DNA from: a virus
DNA: 53,112 bases
Direction: 5' to 3' (one strand)
Virus record (IMG/VR): IMGVR_UViG_3300012204_000011
Coordinates: 1 to 53,112 of that record
The notes under the pieces are model-generated. The model made no database searches. It saw only the letters and a list, made by a program, of their open reading frames with translations, and was not told the origin of the DNA. Positions within the stretch are counted from its first letter, which is position 1; each line of letters starts with the position of its first letter. The translations under genes were made by a program, and so were the position numbers. This document shows positions 31,172-38,910 of this stretch, one piece after another.

Positions 31172-32308
31172 ATGACGTGGCGGATTCTCCAGGGAGATTG
31201 CCGGGAAGTATTGCGCACACTTCCAGCGGATAGCGTTCAGTGTTGCGTTACCAGCCCCCCATATTGGGGTTTGCGCGACTACGGGGTCGAGGGCCAGTTC
31301 GGGCTCGAGCGGACGCCGGAGGAGTACGTCGCGAAGATGGTCGAGGTGTTCCGGGAGGTCCGGCGCGTGCTCCGGCCGGACGGGACGCTCTGGCTGAACC
31401 TCGGGGACTCGTACTGCTCGGCGCCGGCAGGGAACGCGCCAGGGACGCAGGGCGCGAAGTCCGGGCTCACCAACCCGTGGCGGATGGAGGAGATCCGCGG
31501 GCGGCACAAGGAGGCGCGCTCGAGGGGCGAGAACCGTCCGGAGACGAACGGCGCGGCAGGGACCCTGGTGCAGCCGAACCGGACCACGATCCCTGGGCTG
31601 AAGCCGAAGGACCTCGTCGGCATCCCGTGGCGCGTCGCGCTCGCGCTCCAGGCGGACGGCTGGTGGCTCCGGCAGGAGATCATCTGGCACAAGCCGAATC
31701 CGATGCCGGAGGCGGTGACGGACCGTCCGACGCGGTCGCACGAGCAGGTGTTCCTGCTCTCCCGGTCGGCGTCCTACTTCTACGACCGCCACGCGATCAT
31801 GGAGCCGGTGACCGGCGGCGCGCACCCGCGCGGCGGTGGCGTGAACCCGAAGGCGCTCGAGTCCGGCTCGGAGGGGCGCGAGGGCCGCGTCGGCGCACCG
31901 CGGTCGAAGCAGAACGCGAGCTTCTCCGCCGCTGTGACCGGTCTGGTCGCGCAGCGGAACCGCCGGTCCGTCTGGAGCATCACCACGAAGCCGTACCCGG
32001 GCGCGCACTTCGCGACGTTCCCGGTGGACCTCGTTGAGCCGTGCATCCTCGCCGGGTCGAGCGAGCGCGGCGCCTGCGCGTCGTGCGGCGCTCCGCTCGA
32101 GCGCGTCGTGGAGACGCCGGACTTCTCCGAGCAGCCGAAGCGAGCGGAGAGCAGGCTCGAAGGGAAGATGATCGCGAAGGGCGCGGGCTACGCCACGAGC
32201 GCGGGGCAGGCGTGGCAGGACTGGCGCGCCGCGAACCCGGACCGGACCGTCGACTGGCGCCCGACCTGTAGCTGCGAACCGGGGGGGGGCAAGCGTCATG
32301 CCATGTAG
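31172..32308 (+). CDS. DNA methyltransferase (beta class), split C-terminus
   Basis: A 378-residue protein of the DNA N4/N6 methyltransferase type with motif IV TSPPYWGLRDYG near residue 27, a central target-recognition region, and a zinc-ribbon-like CASCGAPLERV. The AdoMet-binding motif I (DPFAGACTTGL) lies beyond the stop codon in the +1 frame, after a run of nine Gs (32281-32289). The first 34 codons (to about 31,273) use rare codons for this genome (GTA, TTG, ACA, CCA, TAT, GGT) whereas the rest is ordinary; this is the recoded replacement segment. The ribosome site is GGAGGG, 9 bases upstream, and the ATG overlaps the TGA of the displaced start. Confidence 0.85.
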   Translation: MTWRILQGDCREVLRTLPADSVQCCVTSPPYWGLRDYGVEGQFGLERTPEEYVAKMVEVFREVRRVLRPDGTLWLNLGDSYCSAPAGNAPGTQGAKSGLTNPWRMEEIRGRHKEARSRGENRPETNGAAGTLVQPNRTTIPGLKPKDLVGIPWRVALALQADGWWLRQEIIWHKPNPMPEAVTDRPTRSHEQVFLLSRSASYFYDRHAIMEPVTGGAHPRGGGVNPKALESGSEGREGRVGAPRSKQNASFSAAVTGLVAQRNRRSVWSITTKPYPGAHFATFPVDLVEPCILAGSSERGACASCGAPLERVVETPDFSEQPKRAESRLEGKMIAKGAGYATSAGQAWQDWRAANPDRTVDWRPTCSCEPGGGKRHAM

Positions 32309-32471
32309 CGTGCTCGACCCGTTCGCCGGCGCTTGCACGACCGGGCTCGTCGCGCGCCGTCTCGGGCGATCGTTCGTCGGCTGCGAGCTCTCGCCAGCGT
32401 ACGTGGAGATGGGCCGCCGCCGGATCATCGACGACGCACCGCTCCTGAACGCGCCGGGGAGGATCGCGTGA
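32298..32471 (+). CDS. C-terminal methyltransferase fragment with AdoMet motif
   Basis: A 57-residue frame from an ATG at 32298 (MPCSVLDPFAGACTTGLV...) that overlaps the end of the preceding methyltransferase frame by 11 bases; the G9 run just upstream could act as its ribosome site. It contains motif I (DPFAGACTTG) and RSFVGCELSPAYVEMGRRR, the usual C-terminal end of beta-class methyltransferases. Either one G too many has broken a single gene (8 Gs would fuse both), or it is translated as a second polypeptide. Its TGA overlaps the next GTG, so the operon structure is intact. Confidence 0.7.
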   Translation: MPCSVLDPFAGACTTGLVARRLGRSFVGCELSPAYVEMGRRRIIDDAPLLNAPGRIA

Positions 32472-33175
32472 CCGAGTCGCTCCTGCAGGTGCAAGACGGA
32501 AACGAATCGACGGCCGCCGAGAGGCGCGCCCTGGACCTCTACGCGACCCGGCCCGAGGTGGCACAGGCGATCTGCGAGCGGCTCCAGGCCGAGGTTCGCG
32601 TTCCCGACGTCATCGTCGAGCCGAGCGCCGGCCCGGGCCGGTTCGTTGCCGCGGCGCTCGCGGTATGGCCGGGCGCGCACGTCATCGCGGTGGACGTCGA
32701 CGGCGCGCACCGGGCCACCTGCCTCGCGGCGGGCGCGGCGGAGTTCCACGAGTGCGACTGGCCGACTTGGGTGGAGCGCAACCGCCGCGCCGGCGTGAAC
32801 TGCGGCCACGGGCGGCTCCTCATCCTCGGCAACCCGCCCTTCAGTCACGCGGTGCAGCACATCACCGCGGCGCTGGAGCTGCTCCTCCCTGGCGAGCATC
32901 TCGTCTTCCTCCTGCGCCAGTCGATCCGCGCGGCGAAGGAGCGCATCGGCTTCTGGGCGCGGTCGCCGCTCGAGGAGGCCGCGCTCGTCCTCCCGCGCCC
33001 CAGCTTCATCGGCGGGAACGACTCGGGCGAGTACGAGGTCCTTCGCTGGACGAAGGGCCACCAGGGGCGCGCCACGATCGCGCCCCCGATCCTGTGGGGC
33101 TCGGCGAAGGCGGAGGCCGAGGTGGCGCGAGACCAGCTCGGGCTGTTCGCCGCGCCAGCGGGGAGGGTCGGGTGA
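32468..33175 (+). CDS. adenine-specific DNA methyltransferase-like protein
   Basis: A 235-residue class I AdoMet-dependent methyltransferase, starting GTG at 32468. Motif I is VEPSAGPGRFVAAAL and the catalytic NPPF motif IV is GNPPFSHAVQHI, as in N6-adenine enzymes. The last residues before the disordered end read RDQLGLFAAP; QLGLF resembles the beta-sliding-clamp-binding motif (QLxLF), which would tether the enzyme to replicating DNA. It lies next to the split methyltransferase, so the phage appears to modify its DNA against host restriction. Confidence 0.75.
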   Translation: MTESLLQVQDGNESTAAERRALDLYATRPEVAQAICERLQAEVRVPDVIVEPSAGPGRFVAAALAVWPGAHVIAVDVDGAHRATCLAAGAAEFHECDWPTWVERNRRAGVNCGHGRLLILGNPPFSHAVQHITAALELLLPGEHLVFLLRQSIRAAKERIGFWARSPLEEAALVLPRPSFIGGNDSGEYEVLRWTKGHQGRATIAPPILWGSAKAEAEVARDQLGLFAAPAGRVG

Positions 33176-33510
33176 AGCACATCTACATCGCGGGGCCGTA
33201 CACGGCGGCCACCACCGAGGCGGTTCAGGCGAACGTGGACCGCGCGCTTGATACTGGCAACCGCCTTCTCGACGCCGGTCTCTGGCCGTACGTCCCGCAC
33301 CTCTCCCACTATCTCGAGGCCCGGAAGCCCCGGCACTACGAGGAGTGGATGGCGCTTGACCTCGCCATGCTTCGGCGGATGGACGCGATCCTCCGACTGC
33401 CCGAACCGTCGAGCGGGGCGGACCGGGAGGTCGCGGCGGCGCGGATCCTCGGGCTCCCTGTCTTCTGGACCGCGGCCGAGACGATCGCGTGGGCGCGGAG
33501 GGTCGCGTGA
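33172..33510 (+). CDS. DUF4406 / nucleoside 2-deoxyribosyltransferase-like protein
   Basis: A 112-residue protein starting GTG 33172. It opens KHIYIAGPYTA (phosphate/nucleotide-binding loop), has VDRALDTGNRLLDAGLWPYVPHLSH, WMALDLAMLRRMDAILRLPEPSSGA and EVAAARILGLPVF. This matches DUF4406, a relative of nucleoside deoxyribosyltransferases that exchange bases on deoxyribonucleosides. It may salvage or degrade nucleotides or cleave base modifications; the exact reaction is not known. Confidence 0.85.
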   Translation: MKHIYIAGPYTAATTEAVQANVDRALDTGNRLLDAGLWPYVPHLSHYLEARKPRHYEEWMALDLAMLRRMDAILRLPEPSSGADREVAAARILGLPVFWTAAETIAWARRVA

Positions 33511-34355
33511 GCGCCCGAGTGATCCGCGTCTTCCCCCGCCGCACCGCGGCGACCCCGGTCGATGAACTCGCCCGCGTCGGCGTGCCGCCCGGCCTGTTCG
33601 ACGAGGCAGACGAGGTCCACGTCTCCGTCACGTTCACCTGGGACCTGCCCGCGGCGGAGCGACTCGCGCGCCAGTGGGCGCCGGTCGCGCCCGTGAAGAT
33701 CGGTGGCCCGGCGACCGGCGAGCGCGGGGAGACGTTCGAGCCGGGCCGCTACGTGCGGGAGGGGTACGTCATCACGTCGCGCGGCTGCCCGAATCGCTGC
33801 TGGTTCTGCTCCGTGTGGAAGCGGGAGGGGCAGGCGATCCGCGAGCTGCCGATCCGCGACGGGACCAACATCCTCGACGACAACCTCCTCGCCTGCTCGC
33901 CCGAGCACGTCATGTCCGTCTTCGCGATGCTCGCGCGGCAGAAGGCGGAGCGGCGCGGGGTCGAGATCCAGTTCACGGGCGGGCTCGAGGCGGCGCGGCT
34001 GAAGCCGTGGCACGTGGAGGCTCTCCGCGCCCTGCGCCCGCGTGCGGTGTTCTTCGCCTACGACACGCCGGACGACCTCGGGCCGTTGCGTCACGCCGGG
34101 GAGCTCATGCTCGGCGCCGGGTTCACGCGGGCGAGCCACCGCCTTCGCGCCTACGTCCTCGTCGGTGGCCCCGGCGACGCGTTCGCCGCGGCGGAGACGC
34201 GGATTGCCGAGACGCTCGAGGCTGGGTTCGTCCCGATGGCGATGCTCTACCGGAGGCCGGACGGGGACGGAAAGGTGGATCTGGCGTGGCGCGCGTGGGC
34301 GAGGTTGCGCGCCCGACCGGCGATCGTCTGCGCTCCGACAGGGTGCGCCGCATGA
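33507..34355 (+). CDS. radical SAM protein
   Basis: A 282-residue protein starting GTG 33507. The radical SAM cluster-binding motif CxxxCxxC is present as SRGCPNRCWFCSVW at about residue 93. It is preceded by a Rossmann-like N-terminal part (RRTAATPVDELARVGVPPGL, then VKIGGPATG) and followed by FTGGLEAARLKPWH, the GGE-like region, and LRAYVLVGGPGDAFAAAETR near the C-terminus, which looks like a typical barrel end. Radical SAM enzymes generate a 5'-deoxyadenosyl radical for difficult chemistry. Neighbours are methyltransferases and DUF4406, so a DNA-base modification step is a reasonable but unproved guess. Confidence 0.85.
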   Translation: MSARVIRVFPRRTAATPVDELARVGVPPGLFDEADEVHVSVTFTWDLPAAERLARQWAPVAPVKIGGPATGERGETFEPGRYVREGYVITSRGCPNRCWFCSVWKREGQAIRELPIRDGTNILDDNLLACSPEHVMSVFAMLARQKAERRGVEIQFTGGLEAARLKPWHVEALRALRPRAVFFAYDTPDDLGPLRHAGELMLGAGFTRASHRLRAYVLVGGPGDAFAAAETRIAETLEAGFVPMAMLYRRPDGDGKVDLAWRAWARLRARPAIVCAPTGCAA

Positions 34356-34699
34356 CGGCCCTCGTCCCCCGCCGCCCGATGACCTCTGCCGAGGTCGACC
34401 TCACGCGCGCCCTCACGCGCTGCCATTTCCCGGTCGCGTCCTTTTCCAAAAGGTTCGCGCGCGGGCTCCGGTACCAGGCCGAGGCGCCGGAGCCGATGAT
34501 CACCGAGAACCAGGCGGCCTGCCTGCGGCGCCAGGTGGCCATCTACCGGCGGCAGATCCCCGCGGCGTCCATCCCTGCGGAGTGCCGCTACCTCCTCTCG
34601 GCCTCCGCGGCCGAGCGGCTCAGCTCGCGCGCCATCGCGCCCGTCCCGCCCCCGGCGCCGCTCGAGCCGCTGCCGCTCTTCGACACGGAGATCGAGTAG
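34352..34699 (+). CDS. hypothetical protein
   Basis: A 115-residue basic helical protein starting ATG 34352 (ATGA overlap). The region MTSAEVDLTRALTRCHFPVAS and SKRFARGLRYQ suggests nucleic-acid binding. The last 25 residues are Pro-rich (PVPPPAPLEPLPLFDTEIE), again with an LPLF motif reminiscent of clamp binding. Function unknown. Confidence 0.55.
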   Translation: MTALVPRRPMTSAEVDLTRALTRCHFPVASFSKRFARGLRYQAEAPEPMITENQAACLRRQVAIYRRQIPAASIPAECRYLLSASAAERLSSRAIAPVPPPAPLEPLPLFDTEIE

Positions 34700-35098
34700 A
34701 TGGCGCGCGCGAAGGCCGCCCCGCTGCCGGTGACGCCGGCTCGCCTCCGGGAGATCCTCGGGACCTACCGCTACAACTTCGCCTCCGAGCGCGACCTCCA
34801 GGACGGGATCGCGCAGGTGCTCTTCCAGCGCGGCATCCGGTTCGCACGCGAGGTGCGGCTGCCGCCCGCGAAGAAGGGCGAGCAGGACATCCCCGACTTC
34901 ATGGTCGACGGGATCGCGGTCGAGGTGAAGGTCGACGGCGGCCTCTCCGACGTGACCCGCCAGCTCCACCGCTACGCGCAGCACAAGGAGGTGCAGGCGC
35001 TCCTCCTCGTCACCTCGCGGGCGCAGCTCGGGAACCAGCCCGGGAAGATGAGCGGCAAGCCGGTGATGGTCCTCGCGCTCCTCGGAGGGATCTTGTGA
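34700..35098 (+). CDS. VRR-NUC/PD-(D/E)XK-like nuclease
   Basis: A 132-residue protein: helix, then ERDLQDGIAQVLFQRGIRFAREVRL, the sequence DIPDFMVDGIAVEVKVDGG with the D...E-x-K active site, and QLHRYAQHKEVQALLLVTSR, the usual following helix and strand. Small VRR-NUC proteins like this often accompany SNF2-type helicases in phages. Its stop overlaps the SNF2 GTG, so they may work as one complex, resolving branched DNA. Confidence 0.8.
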   Translation: MARAKAAPLPVTPARLREILGTYRYNFASERDLQDGIAQVLFQRGIRFAREVRLPPAKKGEQDIPDFMVDGIAVEVKVDGGLSDVTRQLHRYAQHKEVQALLLVTSRAQLGNQPGKMSGKPVMVLALLGGIL

Positions 35099-36879
35099 AG
35101 ACCTTCGGGCGCATCGAGCACCTGGCGAAGAAGCGCCAGTGGAAGATCGAGGCCGAGCCTCACGTGTTCATCCGCCTGAAGCGGGTGTTCCAGAAGGTCG
35201 ACAAGACCTCGCACGGCGTCATCTACCTCTCGGACACTCCGGAAAATTCGCGCGAGTTGAGCTGGTTCCTCGATCGCTACCCGATGCGCGTCGACGCGCG
35301 TGAGCACCTCGAGCAGCAATCGCAGACGTACATGGAGCGCCAGGACCGGCTGAACCTCGTCCTCGACGGGAAGTACGAGCCGCGCCGATTCGAGCTCGCG
35401 CTGCCGCTGCGCGATTACCAGGCGGTCGCGGCCGAGCTGGCGCTCCAGGCCGGGTCGCTCATCATCGGCGACGAACTCGGCCTCGGGAAGACGGCAGAGG
35501 CGATCGGGATCATCGCCGATCCGAGCGCGCGGCCGGCTCTGGTCGTCACGGCGACGCACCTCACGAGGCAGTGGGCCGCCGAGATCAAGAAGTTCGCGCC
35601 GTCGCTCCGCGTCCACGTTCTGAAGACGGGCCGACCCTACGTGCCCGACGCGCCCTGGGGCGGCATCCTCGAGGCGATGCGGCCGCGGCGCCGGCGGAAG
35701 GACCCCGCGCCGACGCTCCTGCCGGGGATGAGCGGCGTTCCCGACGTCGTCATCTGCAACTACCACAAGCTCTCCGGCTGGGCGGACGTGCTCGCCGGGA
35801 AGATCCGCGGCGTCTTCTTCGACGAGGGGCAGGAGCTCCGCCTCCCGGACAGCGCGAAATACAAGGCGGCCGCGCACATCGCGGAGCGCGCCGACGTCCG
35901 GGTCATGCTGACCGCGACGCCCATCTACAACTACGGCGACGAGATGTTCACGGTGACGAAGGTCGTGAACCCCCTCGCCCTCGGGACGCGCGAGGAGTTC
36001 GTTCGCGAGTGGTGCAGCAACGATCGGATGGTGAAGGACCCAAAGGCGCTCGGCGTCTACCTGCGCGAGCAGTCGATCATGCTGCGGCGGACCCGCAAGG
36101 ACGTCGGCCGAGAGCTGCCGCCGGTCATCTCGATCCCGATGCTCGTCGAGGCCGACGAGGAGCCGCTCAAGAACATCGAGGGCGCCGCGGGTGAGCTCGC
36201 GCGCATCATCCTCACCCAAGGCGGCCAGAAGCGCGGGGAGAAGTTCCACGCCGCCGAGGAGCTGAGCTGGCGCCTCCGCCAGGCGACCGGGATCGCCAAG
36301 GCGGCACCGGTCGCCGCGCTCGTCCGGATGCTCGTCGAGCAGGGTGAGCCGGTACTGCTCACAGGGTGGCACAGGGAGGTGTATTCGCTGTGGCTCGAGC
36401 GTCTCGCCGACCTGAACCCCGTGATGTTCACGGGGACGGAGAGCGCCTCCCAGAAGGCCGAGTCAGTAGCGCGGTTCCTCCGCGGTGACGCGAAGGTCCT
36501 CGTCATGTCGCTGCGCTCGGGCGCCGGGCTCGAGGGCCTCCAGCAAGTGTGCAGCGTCGTCGTGCACGGCGAGCTCGACTGGTCCCCGAAGGTCCACGAC
36601 CAAGTCGGCGGGCGCCTCCACCGCGACGGCCAGGACGAGAACGTGCGCGCCTTCTTCCCGTACACAGAGACGGGCTCGGATCCGGTCGTCATGGACGTGC
36701 TCGGGGTGAAGCGGCAGCAGTCCGAGGGGATCGTGAACCCGTACGCGCCCGCCGTGGAGCCGCTCGACGTCCACGGCGGCGCCCAGAACATCCGGAAGCT
36801 CGCGGAGGCGTACCTGCGCCAGCGCGGGCTCGCCGTGCCGCAGCCGGCGCTCGAGCCGAGCGCGGCGATGGAGGGGTAG
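35095..36879 (+). CDS. SNF2-family DNA translocase/helicase
   Basis: A 594-residue protein starting GTG 35095. Helicase motif I is IGDELGLGKTAEAIGI at about residue 125. Motif II is degenerate or DEGQ-like (FFDEGQELRL), motif III is LTATPIYNYGDEM, and the C-terminal domain includes LVMSLRSGAGLEGLQQVCSVVV (motif V) and QVGGRLHRDGQDENV (motif VI). These are the hallmarks of SNF2/superfamily II translocases, though a typical DEAH is replaced by DEGQ. The protein moves on duplex DNA and may clear proteins or remodel forks with its VRR-NUC partner. Confidence 0.9.
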   Translation: MKTFGRIEHLAKKRQWKIEAEPHVFIRLKRVFQKVDKTSHGVIYLSDTPENSRELSWFLDRYPMRVDAREHLEQQSQTYMERQDRLNLVLDGKYEPRRFELALPLRDYQAVAAELALQAGSLIIGDELGLGKTAEAIGIIADPSARPALVVTATHLTRQWAAEIKKFAPSLRVHVLKTGRPYVPDAPWGGILEAMRPRRRRKDPAPTLLPGMSGVPDVVICNYHKLSGWADVLAGKIRGVFFDEGQELRLPDSAKYKAAAHIAERADVRVMLTATPIYNYGDEMFTVTKVVNPLALGTREEFVREWCSNDRMVKDPKALGVYLREQSIMLRRTRKDVGRELPPVISIPMLVEADEEPLKNIEGAAGELARIILTQGGQKRGEKFHAAEELSWRLRQATGIAKAAPVAALVRMLVEQGEPVLLTGWHREVYSLWLERLADLNPVMFTGTESASQKAESVARFLRGDAKVLVMSLRSGAGLEGLQQVCSVVVHGELDWSPKVHDQVGGRLHRDGQDENVRAFFPYTETGSDPVVMDVLGVKRQQSEGIVNPYAPAVEPLDVHGGAQNIRKLAEAYLRQRGLAVPQPALEPSAAMEG

Positions 36880-36881
36880 GG

Positions 36882-38051
36882 ATGCCGAACCGGGTGCTCC
36901 ATGAATCACTCCTCGACTCGCGCTCACTCGAGGTGCTCACCCCGCGCGCGCAGGACGCATTCCCGCGGTTCATCCTACTGGCCGACGACTTCGGATGCTT
37001 TGAGCTGAACGCTCGCGTCCTCTGGGCGAAGGGATGGTCCCGCCGGCCCGACGTCGCCGAGGAGGACGTGAGCGCATGGGTCGCGGAGTACGCCGAGCGT
37101 CAGGCCGGCGACCCGGAGACCGGGAAGCAACTCCCGCCGGTGCTCATGCTCTGGACGCACGCCGGCAGGCGCTACGCCTACCTCACGGGTTGGTTCGGCA
37201 CCCACGGGCAGAAGAAGCGGGTCGAGTACGACCCGAACGCGCCCTTGGGTACGCCCGGGCGTCACGGGTCGAAGCGGAAGACGCCGGCCCCTCCCGCCGG
37301 CCTCCTGGCCTTGGTGATGGCGGGAGATGTCCGGGCCATCGACGGGAAGCCGCCGGGAACGGACCGGGAGCCAACCGGAAACCGGGAGCCGGAAACCGTC
37401 AATAATTCCACTCCCGCACGGGAACCGACCGGGAACACAACGGGAGACAACCGGGAAGCGAGCGGTTCCCGGGAGTTTCCCGCCCCCGCAGTTCCAGTCG
37501 CAGTCGCAGTTCCAGTCGCAGAAGAGACGTTTGCGCCGAGCCCTTCGGACTCGACGCCCCACTCGCCTGGACCGGAGGAGGAAACTGGGCCGGTCAAGTC
37601 CGACGCCGCGCGGGCGAACGCGGCCAGCGGGGGGGAGCGACCCGCAGCGACGGACGGCGGAGATGCCGCCTTGGCCGGGATGGCCAGGGAGACACGTGGC
37701 GCCGCCGGACCGTCGCGCCCGCCGGACCTGTCGCCGGTGGTGCTGGCGCTGCCATGCACCGGCACAGGGCCTCGCGAGTACGCCGTCACCGAGGCGCAGG
37801 TCGAGAAGTGGCAGGCGGCGTTCCCGGGCATCGACGTCGCGGCCGAGATCCGGAAGGCGCGCGTCTGGCTCGAGGCGAACCCGACGCGCGTGAAGACGCA
37901 TCGCGGGATCCCGGCGTTCGTCGTGCGCTGGCTCTCGTCCGCGCAAGACCGCGGCGGAGGCGGGGCGCGCCCCCGGGCACCGGCGAGGCGGCCAGGCATG
38001 GCGGCGATGGGCAGCGCGGCGGCATTCGCGAAGGACGAGAAACCGTGGTGA
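36882..38051 (+). CDS. phage replication initiator (lambda O-like layout)
   Basis: A 389-residue protein. The N-terminal 110 residues (LDSRSLEVLTPRAQDAFPRFI, FGCFELNARVLWAKG) look like a winged-helix DNA-binding domain of phage replication proteins. The middle (about residues 150-275) is low-complexity Asn/Thr/Pro/Glu, and the C-terminal region (KWQAAFPGIDVAAEIRKARVW, THRGIPAFVVRWLSSAQD) matches replisome organiser ends. The DNA coding for the middle carries repeated ACCGGGA units, as in lambda O, where the origin lies in the O gene. The next gene is a DnaC-like loader, as in lambda P. Confidence 0.7.
   Translation: MPNRVLHESLLDSRSLEVLTPRAQDAFPRFILLADDFGCFELNARVLWAKGWSRRPDVAEEDVSAWVAEYAERQAGDPETGKQLPPVLMLWTHAGRRYAYLTGWFGTHGQKKRVEYDPNAPLGTPGRHGSKRKTPAPPAGLLALVMAGDVRAIDGKPPGTDREPTGNREPETVNNSTPAREPTGNTTGDNREASGSREFPAPAVPVAVAVPVAEETFAPSPSDSTPHSPGPEEETGPVKSDAARANAASGGERPAATDGGDAALAGMARETRGAAGPSRPPDLSPVVLALPCTGTGPREYAVTEAQVEKWQAAFPGIDVAAEIRKARVWLEANPTRVKTHRGIPAFVVRWLSSAQDRGGGGARPRAPARRPGMAAMGSAAAFAKDEKPW
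37353..37475. other. candidate replication origin (iterons in the initiator gene)
   Basis: Four exact copies of ACCGGGA lie at about 37363, 37381, 37428 and 37450, with near-copies (CCGGGA, ACCGGA, ACGGGA) between, split by an AT-rich GTCAATAATTCC at 37398-37409. A reversed unit TTCCCGGG lies at 37466-37473. The arrangement, repeats either side of an AT-rich stretch within the initiator gene's low-complexity linker, mirrors lambdoid origins. Direct repeats of GTTCCAGTCGCA at about 37491 and 37509 follow. Confidence 0.5.
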
Positions 38052-38746
38052 CGGAGGTGGGCATGGAGACGCTGAGCACGAAATTCCGGGAGTGGGCCGA
38101 GCGGATGGCCGAGCGGAACGGCGACCCGGAGTATCAGCGCCACGCCGCGAGGCTGGCGACCGAACTCCGCGACTTCGAGGCGTTCACCGTAGCGCGGGAG
38201 CGGCGGGCCCGTCTGTTGCGCTCGGGTGTCCCCGAGGAGCATTGGGCGGCACTCGATTCGCCCCGGGAGTGCGGGGCGACGATCGCGATCCGCGGCTTCC
38301 TCGCGGCCGCGCCGGAGTTCCGTCTCCTCGTCCTCGCTGGGGTCGCCGGCCAGGGTAAGTCGTTCGCCCTCGCGTGGGCGGTGCATGCGAGAGGCGGGCA
38401 GTTCGTGAACCTGCACGAGCTCGCGACGGCGTCGAGCTTCGATGACGAATTCTGGGACCGCCTGGAATCGGCGCCGGTGCTCGCACTCGACGAACTCGGC
38501 GGCGAGAAGATGCACGATGCCTTCGAGTCGCGGCTCTACGGCCTGCTGAACGCCCGGTACCAGCGGAACCGGAAGACGGTTATCGCGACGAACCTCCTCG
38601 CCGACCAGTTCCGCGAACGCTACCTAGCGAACGGGCTCGAGCGGCTCGCCGATCGCCTGCGCACGGCGGCCGAATGGGTGAACCTCGCGGGCCCGTCGAT
38701 GCGTGTCCCTTGGCGGGAAGCGGCGAAGGCCGAGGGGCGGCCGTGA
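38048..38746 (+). CDS. DnaC-like helicase loader
   Basis: A 232-residue AAA+ protein starting GTG 38048 (GTGA overlap with the initiator). Walker A is AGVAGQGKSFALAW at about residue 100, Walker B VLALDELGG at about 145, and sensor 1 VIATN at about 180; the C-terminus is basic. The N-terminal 80 residues are helical, as in loaders that grip the replicative helicase. It should load the host helicase at the phage origin after initiator binding. Confidence 0.85.
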   Translation: MTEVGMETLSTKFREWAERMAERNGDPEYQRHAARLATELRDFEAFTVARERRARLLRSGVPEEHWAALDSPRECGATIAIRGFLAAAPEFRLLVLAGVAGQGKSFALAWAVHARGGQFVNLHELATASSFDDEFWDRLESAPVLALDELGGEKMHDAFESRLYGLLNARYQRNRKTVIATNLLADQFRERYLANGLERLADRLRTAAEWVNLAGPSMRVPWREAAKAEGRP

Positions 38747-38910
38747 TGGCGCGCCGTTCGTGGCTGGAGGGGCTCGTCACGCGGTTGCGCTGGTGGCTCA
38801 TGTGTAACCACCCGGTGCGTCACCTGCCGTCGCTACCGGCGAAAGACGAACCGGTGAGACCGCGGCTGCGGGCGGTGGGGAAGCTCGAGCCCCGGAGGCG
38901 CACGCCGTGA
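38746..38910 (+). CDS. small basic hypothetical protein
   Basis: A 54-residue protein: MARRSWLEGLVTRLRWWLMC followed by a proline/arginine-rich tail (PRLRAVGKLEPRRRTP). The first part is an amphipathic or membrane-associated helix. GTG one codon upstream is an alternative start. Function unknown. Confidence 0.5.
   Translation: MARRSWLEGLVTRLRWWLMCNHPVRHLPSLPAKDEPVRPRLRAVGKLEPRRRTP

Noticed and set aside
30588-31175. 195-codon plus-strand frame as a functional gene
   Set aside because: Only its first 22 codons are methyltransferase; the rest is antisense of the LAGLIDADG gene. Kept as displaced start, not as a gene.
31151-33637. 828-codon open frame on the minus strand
   Set aside because: It lies antisense to the methyltransferases and DUF4406 gene; very high GC leaves long shadows without stops, and the sequence is Arg/Pro/His-rich noise.
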